From Rhodococcus zopfii NBRC 100606 = JCM 9919 (GTDB lineage: Bacteria; Actinomycetota; Actinomycetes; Mycobacteriales; Mycobacteriaceae): a stretch of DNA of 64,000 nucleotides. The notes beneath the pieces were generated by a model that was not told the origin of the DNA, ran no database searches, and saw only the letters and a program-made list of their open reading frames with translations. The stretch's first letter is position 1. Each line of letters begins with the position of its first letter. The stretch is taken from assembly GCF_001895025.1 (NCBI RefSeq), contig NZ_BCXI01000001.1, positions 62,001 to 126,000 on the forward strand, given 5' to 3'. The position numbers were made by a program, and so were the translations under genes. Shown in pieces: positions 19,290-26,975 of this stretch.

Positions 19290-20993
19290 TCAGAACAGCG
19301 AGTACAGCTGGGCGAGGGGCAGCCGATCGGCCGGCGCCGGCACGATCCGTTCCCCGTCGATGTCGATCTCGAACGTCTCGGGATCGATGTTGATGCGCGG
19401 CAAGACGTCGTTGTTGCGCATCTGCGCCTTCCCGACTTCGCGGGTGTCACCGACCGCGACCAACGGCCGGCGCATATCGAGCCGGTCCGCTAGACCGTCC
19501 TCGATCGCCGCGGGCGCCACGAACGTCACCGACAACTCCGCACCGATCGCATCGGCCAACGCCGGTCGCTGCAACACCGGCTGCGGCGTGGGGATCGACG
19601 CGTTCGGATCCCCGAGCGCACCCCACACCAGGCCACCGCCCTTGATCACCACACTGGGCCGCACCCCGAACAGCTTCGGCTCCCACAACACCAGATCCGC
19701 CATCTTCCCGACCTCCACCGAGCCGATGTGCGCATCCACGCCGTGCGCGATCGCCGGATTGATCGTGTACTTCGCGACATACCGGCGCGCCCGCTCGTTG
19801 TCCGCCGGCAACGACGACCCCAACGACCCGCGCCGCGCCTTCATCACGTGCGCCACCTGCCAGGTGCGGGTGATCACCTCCCCGATCCGGCCCATCGCCT
19901 GCGCGTCCGACGACGTGATCGACATGGCCCCCATGTCGTGCAGCACATCCTCCGCCGCGATCGTCGTCGCCCGGATCCGCGATTCGGCGAACGCCAGATC
20001 CTCCGGTACCTGCGGATTGAGGTGATGGCACACCATCAGCATGTCCAGGTGCTCGGCGACGGTGTTCACCGTGTGCGGCAACGTCGGGTTCGTCGACCCC
20101 GGCAACACGTACGGTTCACCGGCCAGGCGCATGATGTCCGGGGCGTGCCCACCCCCGGCGCCCTCGGTGTGGAACGCGTGGATCGACCGGCCCCCGATCG
20201 CCGCGATCGTCGACTCCAGGAACCCCGCCTCGTTCAGCGAATCCGAATGCAACGCGACCTGCAGACCCCACTCGTCGGCCGCCCGCAACGCCGCATCCAG
20301 CGCCGCCGGCGTCGACCCCCAGTCCTCGTGCACCTTGTAGCCGGCCGCCCCGGCGAGCGCCTGCTCCGCCAACCCCGCCATGCTCACCGTGTTGCCCTTG
20401 CCGAACAGCAACACGTTGACCGGCAACAACTCCAGGCTCCGATGGATCGTGCCCAGGTGCCACGCACCCGGCGTCACCGTCGTCGCCTTCGTGCCCTCCG
20501 ACGGCCCGGTACCCCCACCGGCGATCGACGTGATGCCCGTCGCCAGCGCCTCGTGGATCTGTGACGGCGAGATCAGATGCACGTGGGTGTCGAAACCACC
20601 GGCGGTCAGGATCCTGCCCTCACCGCTGATGATGTCCGTCGACGGGCCGATCTCCAGATCCGGATGCACCCCGTCGGCGATGTCCGGGTTCCCGGCACGC
20701 CCCAACGCCGTGATCCGCCCGTCCCTGATCCCCACATCCGCGCGGACCACACCCCACCAGTCCAGCACGATCACGTTGGTGATCACCGTGTCGGGCGCGC
20801 CCAGCGCGCGGGTCGTCGAGCCCTGCGCCATGGATTCGCGGATGGATTTGCCGCCGCCGAACACCGCTTCCTCGCCGCCGGCGGTGCGATCCTCCTCGAT
20901 CTCGATCCACAGATCGGTATCGCCCAGACGCACCTGGTCACCGACCGTGGGGCCGTAGATCGCGGCGTACCGCTCCCGTGAGATGCGCACCAT
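19290..20993 (-). CDS. ureC: urease alpha subunit UreC
   Basis: The 567-residue catalytic subunit, which hydrolyses urea to ammonia and carbamate with two nickel ions. Visible ligands are HVH at 137/139, the carbamylated Lys220 in GYKVHEDWG, His250 in LHSDSLNE, His276 in [12 protein letters not shown] and Asp364 in TSSDAQAMG. The mobile flap has Cys323-His324 in MVCHHLNP. All are intact, so the enzyme should be active once matured. The start ATG 20993 lies four bases after the ureB stop. Confidence 0.98.
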   Translation of the reverse strand: MVRISRERYAAIYGPTVGDQVRLGDTDLWIEIEEDRTAGGEEAVFGGGKSIRESMAQGSTTRALGAPDTVITNVIVLDWWGVVRADVGIRDGRITALGRAGNPDIADGVHPDLEIGPSTDIISGEGRILTAGGFDTHVHLISPSQIHEALATGITSIAGGGTGPSEGTKATTVTPGAWHLGTIHRSLELLPVNVLLFGKGNTVSMAGLAEQALAGAAGYKVHEDWGSTPAALDAALRAADEWGLQVALHSDSLNEAGFLESTIAAIGGRSIHAFHTEGAGGGHAPDIMRLAGEPYVLPGSTNPTLPHTVNTVAEHLDMLMVCHHLNPQVPEDLAFAESRIRATTIAAEDVLHDMGAMSITSSDAQAMGRIGEVITRTWQVAHVMKARRGSLGSSLPADNERARRYVAKYTINPAIAHGVDAHIGSVEVGKMADLVLWEPKLFGVRPSVVIKGGGLVWGALGDPNASIPTPQPVLQRPALADAIGAELSVTFVAPAAIEDGLADRLDMRRPLVAVGDTREVGKAQMRNNDVLPRINIDPETFEIDIDGERIVPAPADRLPLAQLYSLF

Positions 20994-20997
20994 CGGG

Positions 20998-21366
20998 TCA
21001 GTCTCCGTCCTGCTCGGACCGCGAGCGGTCGAGCGTGCCGTCACCGGGGACACCGATCACGATGCCGGGCACCCGCCGCGCGCCGCGCAATGCGACGGCC
21101 TGCACGGTGCGGGACGCGCCCGGTTCGAACCGCTGGGAGGTGCCCGACGGAATGTCGAGGCGGAAACCGTGCGCGGCGGCCCGGTCGAACTCGAGCGCCG
21201 GATTCGCATACGGCAGATGCAGATGTGAGCCGATCTGCACGGGACGGTCGCCGGTGTTGACCACGACCAGCTCGAGACGCTCGTCCGGGCCCCGGTCGGC
21301 GTTCAGGTCGATGGTGCCTTCGCGGACGCGGATCGCTCCGGGGCCGGTGGTGTTCAGGCCTGCCAT
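20998..21366 (-). CDS. ureB: urease beta subunit UreB
   Basis: A 122-residue structural subunit. Family features are [20 protein letters not shown] and the [17 protein letters not shown] block. The last 15 residues are charged and poorly conserved. It packs against UreC and UreA in the (UreABC)3 complex. Spacing is 12 bases from ureA and 4 to ureC, which supports one operon. Confidence 0.96.
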   Translation of the reverse strand: MAGLNTTGPGAIRVREGTIDLNADRGPDERLELVVVNTGDRPVQIGSHLHLPYANPALEFDRAAAHGFRLDIPSGTSQRFEPGASRTVQAVALRGARRVPGIVIGVPGDGTLDRSRSEQDGD

Positions 21367-21378
21367 GGCGGATGCTCC

Positions 21379-21681
21379 TCAGGCGATCGGCTGGTGGATG
21401 GTGACGAGCTTGCGGCCGTCCGGGAAGGTCGCCTCGACCTGGACGTCGGGGAGCATCTCCGCGACCCCGTCCATCACGTCGTCACGGGTGAGGACCTCAC
21501 GTCCCGCAACCATCAATTCGGTGACCGACAATCCGTCGCGGGCACGTTCGATCACCCAGTTGGTGAGCAGGGCGGTCGTCTCCGGATAGTTGAGCTTCAC
21601 GCCGCGCGCGTGCCGATCCCGAGCGACCATCCCGGCGACGGCGAGCAACAGCTTCTCCTGCTCGGAGGGCGTCAGATGCAT
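21379..21681 (-). CDS. ureA: urease gamma subunit UreA
   Basis: A 100-residue subunit opening [13 protein letters not shown], followed by [14 protein letters not shown] and the C-terminal [13 protein letters not shown], all typical of UreA. ATG 21681 has GGAGG about four to eight bases upstream. It heads the ureABCFGD operon. No obvious nitrogen-regulator site was recognised in the 109-base gap before soxR. Confidence 0.96.
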   Translation of the reverse strand: MHLTPSEQEKLLLAVAGMVARDRHARGVKLNYPETTALLTNWVIERARDGLSVTELMVAGREVLTRDDVMDGVAEMLPDVQVEATFPDGRKLVTIHQPIA

Positions 21682-21790
21682 GGTGCCTCCTCGGTGACAA
21701 GCAGCGTGTCCGGTACGCCCGGATGCTTGGCGCCAGCATATGCCGACACATGTTTCGACCGCGTTTCGTCGGAAGGAGATACCGGAGGGA

Positions 21791-22240
21791 TCAGCGGTCG
21801 TGCAGGTGCAGGCGGCGGGGTCCGGGACCCTGCTGCGCGAGCACATCACCCGGGTTCGCCAGGGGGCAACTGCTCAGGCTCAGGCAGCCGCAGCCGATGC
21901 AGCCGGAGAAGCTGTCGCGCAGCTCGGTCAGTTCCTCGATGCGCTCGGTGAGCCGGTCGTGCCAGCGCTGCGACAATCGGGCCCAGTCCGCGGCGGTGGG
22001 CACCCGACTGTCCGGCAGCGAGTCGAGCGCATCGCGGATCTCGTCGAGCGACACCCCGACACCCTGCGCGACACGGATGAACGCCACCCGACGCAACGTG
22101 TCCCGCCGGTATCGGCGCTGATTGCCGGACGTGCGGCGGCTGGTGATCAACCCGCGCGACTCGTAGTAGTGCAACGCCGAGACCGCCACGCCGGAACGCT
22201 CGGCCAACTGTCCGGGCGTGAGCCACACGGACGCGGTCAT
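21791..22240 (-). CDS. soxR: SoxR, redox-sensing MerR-family regulator
   Basis: A 149-residue MerR-type activator. The N-terminal winged helix reads [26 protein letters not shown]. The sensor holds a 2Fe-2S cluster bound by Cys114, 117, 119 and 125 in [19 protein letters not shown], the SoxR signature. In actinobacteria SoxR answers redox-active small molecules and controls a few oxidoreductases. The divergent neighbour at 22345, a deazaflavin-type oxidoreductase, is the natural target, but I did not find a clear SoxR operator in the 104-base gap. Confidence 0.95.
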   Translation of the reverse strand: MTASVWLTPGQLAERSGVAVSALHYYESRGLITSRRTSGNQRRYRRDTLRRVAFIRVAQGVGVSLDEIRDALDSLPDSRVPTAADWARLSQRWHDRLTERIEELTELRDSFSGCIGCGCLSLSSCPLANPGDVLAQQGPGPRRLHLHDR

Positions 22241-22344
22241 CGGCACCGTCCTCGGATTCGGAGAAGAAGTCGACCATCTGCGGTGCACAGTACCGATATG
22301 TCGGAGATTCTGGACGACGACAGTCCATCGCACTCGGAGGTCCC

Positions 22345-22818
22345 GTGAATGCCGACACCCCGCCCGAGCGGCCCGTTCGCCGCTACCGACGAGGGCGCGC
22401 GCACCGCCTCGAGAACGCCGTCATGAGCGCTCTGGTCCGCCTGGGCGTGGTACCCCACTCGTATCTGCTGACGACCCGCGGCAGACGCACCGGCCGGTCC
22501 CGATCCAACCCGGTCACCGTCGTCGAACACGACGGACACCGGTGGCTGGTCGCCCCGTACGGCCCGGTGTCCTGGGTGCGCAACGCACGTGCGGCGGGCG
22601 ATGTGAGCCTGACCCGCAGGTTCACGACGCGGCATTACACGGTCGAGGAGGTCTCCGCCCGCGATGCCGGGCCTGTACTGGCGCGGTACGTGGCTGTCGC
22701 GTCCGCCACCCGTAGCTATTTCCGCGCCGATCCGGGTGGGCCCGCCGCGGAGTTCGAGGAGGAAGCAGGCCTGCATCCGGTCTTCCGGTTGACCGAGGAC
22801 CCCGGCCGCTCACGGTGA
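22345..22818 (+). CDS. F420/deazaflavin-dependent nitroreductase-family protein (DDN-like)
   Basis: A 157-residue split-barrel protein of the DDN group. It has the hallmark LLTTRGRRTGRSRSNPVTVVEHDG, where the TxGRxTGxxR block binds coenzyme F420, followed by WLVAPYGPVSWVRNARAAG. Such enzymes reduce quinones and nitro compounds with F420H2. The start GTG 22345 has GGAGG only four bases upstream, which is tight. Divergent orientation to soxR suggests redox control; that link is inference. Confidence 0.85.
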   Translation: MNADTPPERPVRRYRRGRAHRLENAVMSALVRLGVVPHSYLLTTRGRRTGRSRSNPVTVVEHDGHRWLVAPYGPVSWVRNARAAGDVSLTRRFTTRHYTVEEVSARDAGPVLARYVAVASATRSYFRADPGGPAAEFEEEAGLHPVFRLTEDPGRSR

Positions 22819-22850
22819 TCGGCAGTGGTGGGGGACGCGGCGCGAAATAG

Positions 22851-22861
22851 GTCACTGTGAC
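22851..22861. repeat. GTCAC-N-GTGAC palindrome, copy 1
   Basis: GTCACTGTGAC, 33 bases after the DDN-like gene. It is the same 11-base dyad, read on the other strand, as copies 2 and 3. Confidence 0.6.
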
Positions 22862-23812
22862 GAATCGATTGGGGGCGGGCCCTGTCGGGCGCCGGGGAGT
22901 GGGTCCGCGTCGGACGGGTCGCAGTGGGTGGGTGGGTGGGTGGGTGCTCGCGTCGACCGGGTTCCATGCGGAGGGTGCGGCCGGCTCGTTCGCGGCGGGG
23001 ATCGATGGTGGGTGTAGCTCGGTGGGGCGGAGCCGTCCCGGCCCGAGATCGATGCGCGGGAACGCCGGCGAACGGAAAGGGAAGTGCTGCAAGATATTTG
23101 GTGGATAACGGTGATTATCCATCATCGCGATGGGGGTGACCGGCGGACCGGGCGGGGGTGGGCGGAAGCGGGATGCGCGATCGCCGTCGCGTTGCGGGCG
23201 GGGCGGCCGTGGAACCTCGGGCGGCGGCGTCGACTCGGCGCCGTGTACGTGCCGGCGCATGGGCCGTGCCGGTTCCGACGGGTGTGCGCAGCGTGCCGTG
23301 CCCGGGGTCGCGATGTGGGGGTGGCCGCGAGCCGAGGCGGGGCGGCTCGGGGTGAGGTGCCTCGGAGTCGCCCGCCCGGCGCCATCGCTCGTTCGGTCGC
23401 GATGGGCGGACCGGGTCGCTCCGGGCTACCACCGCGGGCCGGTCGGGAAGGTCCGGATCCCGACTACTTGACATAATGTCGATTATCGGCACTTTATCTA
23501 CCTGCGGAAACGGCGATCCGGGACGTTCCGGCGCGCCGGCGTTCGGCGCGGGTTCGCCGTTCCTCGACGCGCTGTCGGATGCGTCGTGCTCGGCGCCGGC
23601 GCGGGCTGGGTCCGCGATGTGCGACGGCACCGCGGTCGCCTCGCGCGGCGTTCCTCGGGCGATCCACCGGCCGGTTCCGCCGGCTCTGTTGGTTGGCCGG
23701 CCGCGCCGTCCGGCATCCGCCGCCGCCGGTCGCCGCACCCCGCCGGTTCGACAGAATGTTCGATCATCGACCCGTCCGGTCCCCTCCGTTGCCCCGCCGA
23801 CCTCCCCTAAAT

Positions 23813-23825
23813 CGTCACAGTGACG
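23813..23825. repeat. GTCAC-N-GTGAC palindrome, copy 2
   Basis: CGTCACAGTGACG, preceded by AAT and located 31 bases beyond the 3' end of the HNH-like gene. The 16 bases AATCGTCACAGTGACG are identical to copy 3. Confidence 0.65.
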
Positions 23826-23855
23826 TTTTGGGGCGTGTTCGGCTCCTTCGTCGCC

Positions 23856-24182
23856 TCACCGTTCGAGGCTGCGTAGTCGGCGTAGCTGGCCGGTCAGGTA
23901 CTGCCGGGCGCGACGCCGGCCGCCGGTGCGGTCGAGTTCGGCGTCCAGTTCGTCGAGCAGTGTCACGAGCTGCGCGGTCTGCGGCGACCGGTCGGGCCGG
24001 CGGCGGCATTCGTCGAGCCATTCGATGGGTCCGGGGTGTCCGCGATCTGCGTTGCAGCGCCGGCAGGCGGCGACCTCGTCGGGCGGCGCGGTCCACTCGT
24101 CCGATGCTGCCGAAGGGGCGCCGCGGGCGCCATCGGGCGCGCCGGAACTCTCCCCCGTTTCGGCCGGGAGGCGGCCGTTCAA
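23856..24182 (-). CDS. small HNH-like protein
   Basis: A 108-residue frame from a TTG start. The middle reads VAACRRCNADRGHPGPIEWL, followed by DECRRRPDRSPQTAQLVTLL. The CRRCNADRGH block matches the second half of the HNH endonuclease fold (the zinc Cys-x2-Cys and the N/H helix). However, the first half, normally a DHxxP-type strand, is replaced by a low-complexity acidic and Ala-rich segment. It may be a degenerate or very small HNH protein. Identical 16-base palindromic sequences lie immediately upstream (24181-24196) and downstream (23810-23825). No good ribosome site precedes the TTG. Confidence 0.5.
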   Translation of the reverse strand: MNGRLPAETGESSGAPDGARGAPSAASDEWTAPPDEVAACRRCNADRGHPGPIEWLDECRRRPDRSPQTAQLVTLLDELDAELDRTGGRRRARQYLTGQLRRLRSLER

Positions 24183-24183
24183 T

Positions 24184-24196
24184 CGTCACAGTGACG
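24184..24196. repeat. GTCAC-N-GTGAC palindrome, copy 3
   Basis: CGTCACAGTGACG between the methyltransferase stop (24209) and the start of the HNH-like gene (24182). It sits where an operator for the HNH-like gene would be. Confidence 0.65.
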
Positions 24197-24208
24197 TAAA
24201 TGGAGAGG

Positions 24209-25279
24209 TCACGGGCGTGCTTCCAGCACGAGATTGAACGGTGTCTCCGTCGCGCGCCGGAAGGAACCGAATCCGGCCTCGGCGGCGACCTCCGCGAGGC
24301 GCCGCTCCCCGGCCTGCGCGCCGAGCCCCAGCGCGACCGGCTGGGCGAGCGAGGACGGCGTGCACAACACCGTCGAGGCCGCGTAGTACATCCGGCCGAC
24401 CGGATTGAGGTTTTCGGCCAGGCTGTCGTGCGCGTACGGCTCGACGAGCATCACCGCACCGTCGCCGGCCAGTCGCTCGCGGGCGTGTCGCAACGCCCCG
24501 ACCGGGTCGCCCATGTCGTGCAGGCAGTCGAAGTAGCAGATCAGGTCGTAGTCGTGTCCGGGAAAGTCCGCGGCCGAGGCGATCTCGAAGGAGACATTGC
24601 CGATCCCCTCCTGGGCCGCCAGTTCGCGGGCCCGCGCGACGGACGCGTCGTGGTAGTCGAAGCCGTAGACGGTGGACTCCGGGAACGCCTGCGCGAGGAT
24701 CGTCGTCGACACGCCGTGTCCGCACCCGATGTCGGCGACGGTGGCACCGCTGCGCAATCTGTCGACGACGCCGGCGAGGGCGGGCAGCCATACGTCGACG
24801 AGGTTGGCGCGGTAGCCGGGGCGGAAGAACTGTTCGGTGCCGACGAACAGTTCGGGGTCGTGTTCGTGCCAGCCGAAACCGTCGCCGCTGCGGATGCGTT
24901 CGGTGATGCGCGGGCGGTCCTTGTAGACCGAACTGATCAGGTGGAAGCCGCCGGCCAGGTAGACCGGGCTGTCCTCCCGGGCCAGGGCCATGGCATGTTC
25001 CGGTGACAAGGTGACGGTTCCGGCATCCGGGTCGTAGTTCAGGTATCCGCTCGCCACCTGGGCCGACAACCATTCGCGCAGATACCGTTCGCGGATGCCG
25101 GTGCGGGCGGCGAGTTGTTCGCTGGTGGTCGGGCCCGATTCGTCGAGGGCCCGCCACAGTCCGAGATCGACGCCGATCAGCACCAGTGCGCCGTTCATGG
25201 CGGCACCCATGTCGACGACGAGTTGTCCGAGGGTCTGTTCGAGTCGTCCTTGATCGAGGTCGTGTGTCTCCGTGGCCAT
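24209..25279 (-). CDS. class I SAM-dependent methyltransferase with winged-helix N-terminus
   Basis: A 356-residue protein resembling M. tuberculosis Rv2258c. Residues about 20-110 form a small winged-helix dimerisation domain (TTSEQLAARTGIRERYLREWL). A Rossmann methyltransferase domain follows with motif I VADIGCGHGVSTTILAQAFP, the acidic end of strand 2 in VYGFDYHD, and a motif IV-like YDLICYFDCLHDM. The acceptor is unknown. The start ATG 25279 is favoured by AGGAGG six bases upstream; a GTG lies one codon earlier. It ends 27 bases before the HNH-like frame. Confidence 0.88.
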   Translation of the reverse strand: MATETHDLDQGRLEQTLGQLVVDMGAAMNGALVLIGVDLGLWRALDESGPTTSEQLAARTGIRERYLREWLSAQVASGYLNYDPDAGTVTLSPEHAMALAREDSPVYLAGGFHLISSVYKDRPRITERIRSGDGFGWHEHDPELFVGTEQFFRPGYRANLVDVWLPALAGVVDRLRSGATVADIGCGHGVSTTILAQAFPESTVYGFDYHDASVARARELAAQEGIGNVSFEIASAADFPGHDYDLICYFDCLHDMGDPVGALRHARERLAGDGAVMLVEPYAHDSLAENLNPVGRMYYAASTVLCTPSSLAQPVALGLGAQAGERRLAEVAAEAGFGSFRRATETPFNLVLEARP

Positions 25280-25533
25280 CACGCACCTCCTGCTGATGTG
25301 GGGTACCTGCCCACGGTAGGTCGCGGAGGGGCTGATCCGGCGACGGGCCGGGTTCGATCGGGTGTCGATCCGGGTAGCGGCGCGGTGCGCGAGATCACGA
25401 ACCGGTGATGACGCGTCCGGCAGCCTGGTGTCGATGCCGCCGGAGGTCGCCGGAGACGGGGTCGTCGGACTCTGCTCGAATGCGGTCGAACGGCGTTACG
25501 CTGGGCGCACTTTCACCTGAGGAGGACGTGTCC

Positions 25534-25887
25534 GTGAGTGACCACGAAGTGAAGATGATCATCCTGTCGACCGACGATCTCGACGAGTCGATCAAGTTCT
25601 ACGGCGACACCCTGGGGATGGCGCTCAAATTCCGCGACGGCACGCATTTCGCCGCCCTCGACGGTGGCGGGGTCACCCTCGCGCTCGCGACCGCGGTCGA
25701 TCATCCGATCCACGGCCAGGTGGTCGTCGGGATCAAGACCGCCGACGTCGATGCGGCGGCGAAGGCGATCGAAGAGGCCGGCGGCGGCATCGTGAAGGGC
25801 CCGTACGACGACGCGCACGAACGGCGTGCGGTGGTGTACGACAACAAGGGCAACGGCCTGGTGTTCTACAGCCCGCTGAAGCGCTGA
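25534..25887 (+). CDS. VOC-superfamily (glyoxalase-like) protein
   Basis: A 117-residue single-copy VOC fold, a beta-alpha-beta-beta-beta unit repeated twice: KMIILSTDDLDESIKFYGDTLGM in the first half and VVYDNKGNGLVFYSPLK at the end. Such proteins work as dimers and include lyases, dioxygenases and antibiotic-binding proteins; this one cannot be narrowed. The start GTG 25534 has GGAGG eight bases upstream. It stands alone between the methyltransferase and the toxin-antitoxin pair. Confidence 0.83.
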   Translation: MSDHEVKMIILSTDDLDESIKFYGDTLGMALKFRDGTHFAALDGGGVTLALATAVDHPIHGQVVVGIKTADVDAAAKAIEEAGGGIVKGPYDDAHERRAVVYDNKGNGLVFYSPLKR

Positions 25888-25943
25888 CGCGTACGCACCC
25901 TCCCGGTCCGGCGACCTGCGCGGATCGGGAGGGTGCGCACGCT

Positions 25944-25978
25944 GTAGCACTGCGCTACGATCGGTAGCAATCTGCTAC
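25944..25978. promoter_or_regulatory. tandem operator of the toxin-antitoxin operon
   Basis: Two copies of the dyad GTAGC-N5-GCTAC, at 25944-25958 and 25964-25978, exactly 20 bases (about two helical turns) apart and 15 bases before the antitoxin start. This is the expected arrangement for co-operative autorepression by an antitoxin or toxin-antitoxin complex. Confidence 0.75.
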
Positions 25979-25992
25979 AGCTGGAGGTCGTG

Positions 25993-26379
25993 ATGGCTCC
26001 GTACACCGACAAGGTCACCCGCTTCGACGCCGAACTCGTCGACAGCGCCATCGCCGAGGGCGGCCGCCAGAACCGAACCGGACGCCAGCAACTCGAGTAC
26101 TGGGTGCGGATCGGCCGGGCGATGACCGCCCACGAAACCGCGTCGCTGCACCGTGTGCAGGACGCCCTCGCCGGACACCGCCCGACCGCGGATCTCACCG
26201 TCGCCGAGGGACGCCTGTTCAACGCGGAGATCGACGCCCGCATCGCCGACAGCCTCACCCGCACCGACTACGGCAGCGTCCTCGCCGCGCGCGGCGTCAC
26301 CACCGTCGTGCTCGACGACGAGGGCCGGCTCGTCGAGCAGCGACCCGACGGCACGACGCGGGTGCTCGACGCCGAATGA
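25993..26379 (+). CDS. ParD-like antitoxin
   Basis: A 128-residue protein whose N-terminus resembles the ParD-like antitoxin family: a ribbon-helix-helix pattern VTRFDAELVDSAIAEGG, then NRTGRQQLEYWVRIGRAM. The C-terminal 50 residues (GRLFNAEIDARIADSLTRTD onward) would embrace the toxin. ATG 25993 has TGGAGG five bases upstream. Its stop overlaps the kinase start (ATGA), the standard toxin-antitoxin coupling. Two dyads upstream suggest autorepression. Confidence 0.82.
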   Translation: MAPYTDKVTRFDAELVDSAIAEGGRQNRTGRQQLEYWVRIGRAMTAHETASLHRVQDALAGHRPTADLTVAEGRLFNAEIDARIADSLTRTDYGSVLAARGVTTVVLDDEGRLVEQRPDGTTRVLDAE

Positions 26380-26945
26380 GGCGTCTGGATCTGATCGTCG
26401 GCCCGAACGGCGCCGGTAAATCGACGTTTGTCGAATTGACCCTCGCTCCCCTGCTGCCGCGCAGTGTGTTCGTCAACGCGGATGTCCTCGCGCGGCAGAA
26501 GTGGCCGGATCGGGCGGAGGAGATGTCGTACGAGGCGGCGCAGCTCGCGGCCGCCGCGCGGGAGCGGCTGCTCGAGCAGGGCCGCTCGTTCATCGCCGAG
26601 ACGGTGTTCTCCCATCCCTCGAAGCTTGCGCTGATCGATCGGGCGCAGGCCGCGGGGTTCACGGTGGTGTTGCACGTGATGCTCGTGCCCGAGGTGATGT
26701 CGGTGCGGCGCGTGGCGTATCGGGTCGAGTCGGGTGGGCATTCGGTGCCCGAGGACAAGATCCGCTCCCGGTACCGGCGGCTGTGGCCGCTGGTGGTCGA
26801 GGCGATACGCCGCGCGGATCAGGCGACGGTGTACGACACGGCCGCGGGCACCCCAGCGGTGGTGGCGCGGTTCGCCGCCGGGGTTCCGGTCGGTGTGGTC
26901 CGGTGGCCCGGGTGGGCGCCGTCGGTGCTCACCGAGCTCGGGTGA
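26376..26945 (+). CDS. zeta-toxin-family kinase
   Basis: A 189-residue P-loop kinase. Walker A GPNGAGKST is near the N-terminus, followed by VFVNADVLARQKWP and the AETVFSHPSK block typical of zeta/PezT-like proteins. The helical lid EDKIRSRYRRLWPLV carries the arginines that contact phosphate. Classical zeta toxins phosphorylate UDP-N-acetylglucosamine and block cell-wall synthesis; short zeta-like kinases paired with ParD-like antitoxins are less studied and their substrate is not settled. It is coupled to the antitoxin by ATGA overlap. Confidence 0.85.
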   Translation: MRRLDLIVGPNGAGKSTFVELTLAPLLPRSVFVNADVLARQKWPDRAEEMSYEAAQLAAAARERLLEQGRSFIAETVFSHPSKLALIDRAQAAGFTVVLHVMLVPEVMSVRRVAYRVESGGHSVPEDKIRSRYRRLWPLVVEAIRRADQATVYDTAAGTPAVVARFAAGVPVGVVRWPGWAPSVLTELG

Positions 26946-26975
26946 GACCGGGCCCGGTGAGCGGGGGCGACGGGG

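Larger units (their letters stand above)
22819..23855. other. 1-kb gene-poor region with several palindromes
   Basis: No frame here shows a recognisable protein or the expected codon bias together with a ribosome site. It holds a G-rich run with five GGG tracts (22924-22946), the dyad TGGATAACGGTGATTATCCA (23102-23121), a perfect palindrome GACATAATGTC (23470-23480) inside a TTGACA-containing stretch, and two copies of GTCAC-N-GTGAC listed separately. The AT-rich islands at 23090-23125 and 23465-23500 stand out from the 75% G+C around them and look like promoter or operator DNA without an attached gene. Confidence 0.6.

Noticed and set aside
22241-22344. SoxR operator in the soxR/DDN-like gap
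   Set aside because: I looked for the CCTCAAGTTAACTTGAGG-type dyad and found nothing close enough.
22924-22946. G-rich run as a functional G-quadruplex
   Set aside because: Five GGG tracts could fold, but no promoter, gene or conservation is visible to give it a role.
23476-23823. A + strand frame starting at ATG 23476 just after TTGACA
   Set aside because: No ribosome site, composition of a GC shadow (Pro, Arg, Ser, Ala), and no similarity to any family I know.
23815-24189. An alternative minus-strand frame across the HNH-like gene
   Set aside because: It is almost wholly Arg and Pro and lacks the CRRCNADRGH motif read in the other frame.
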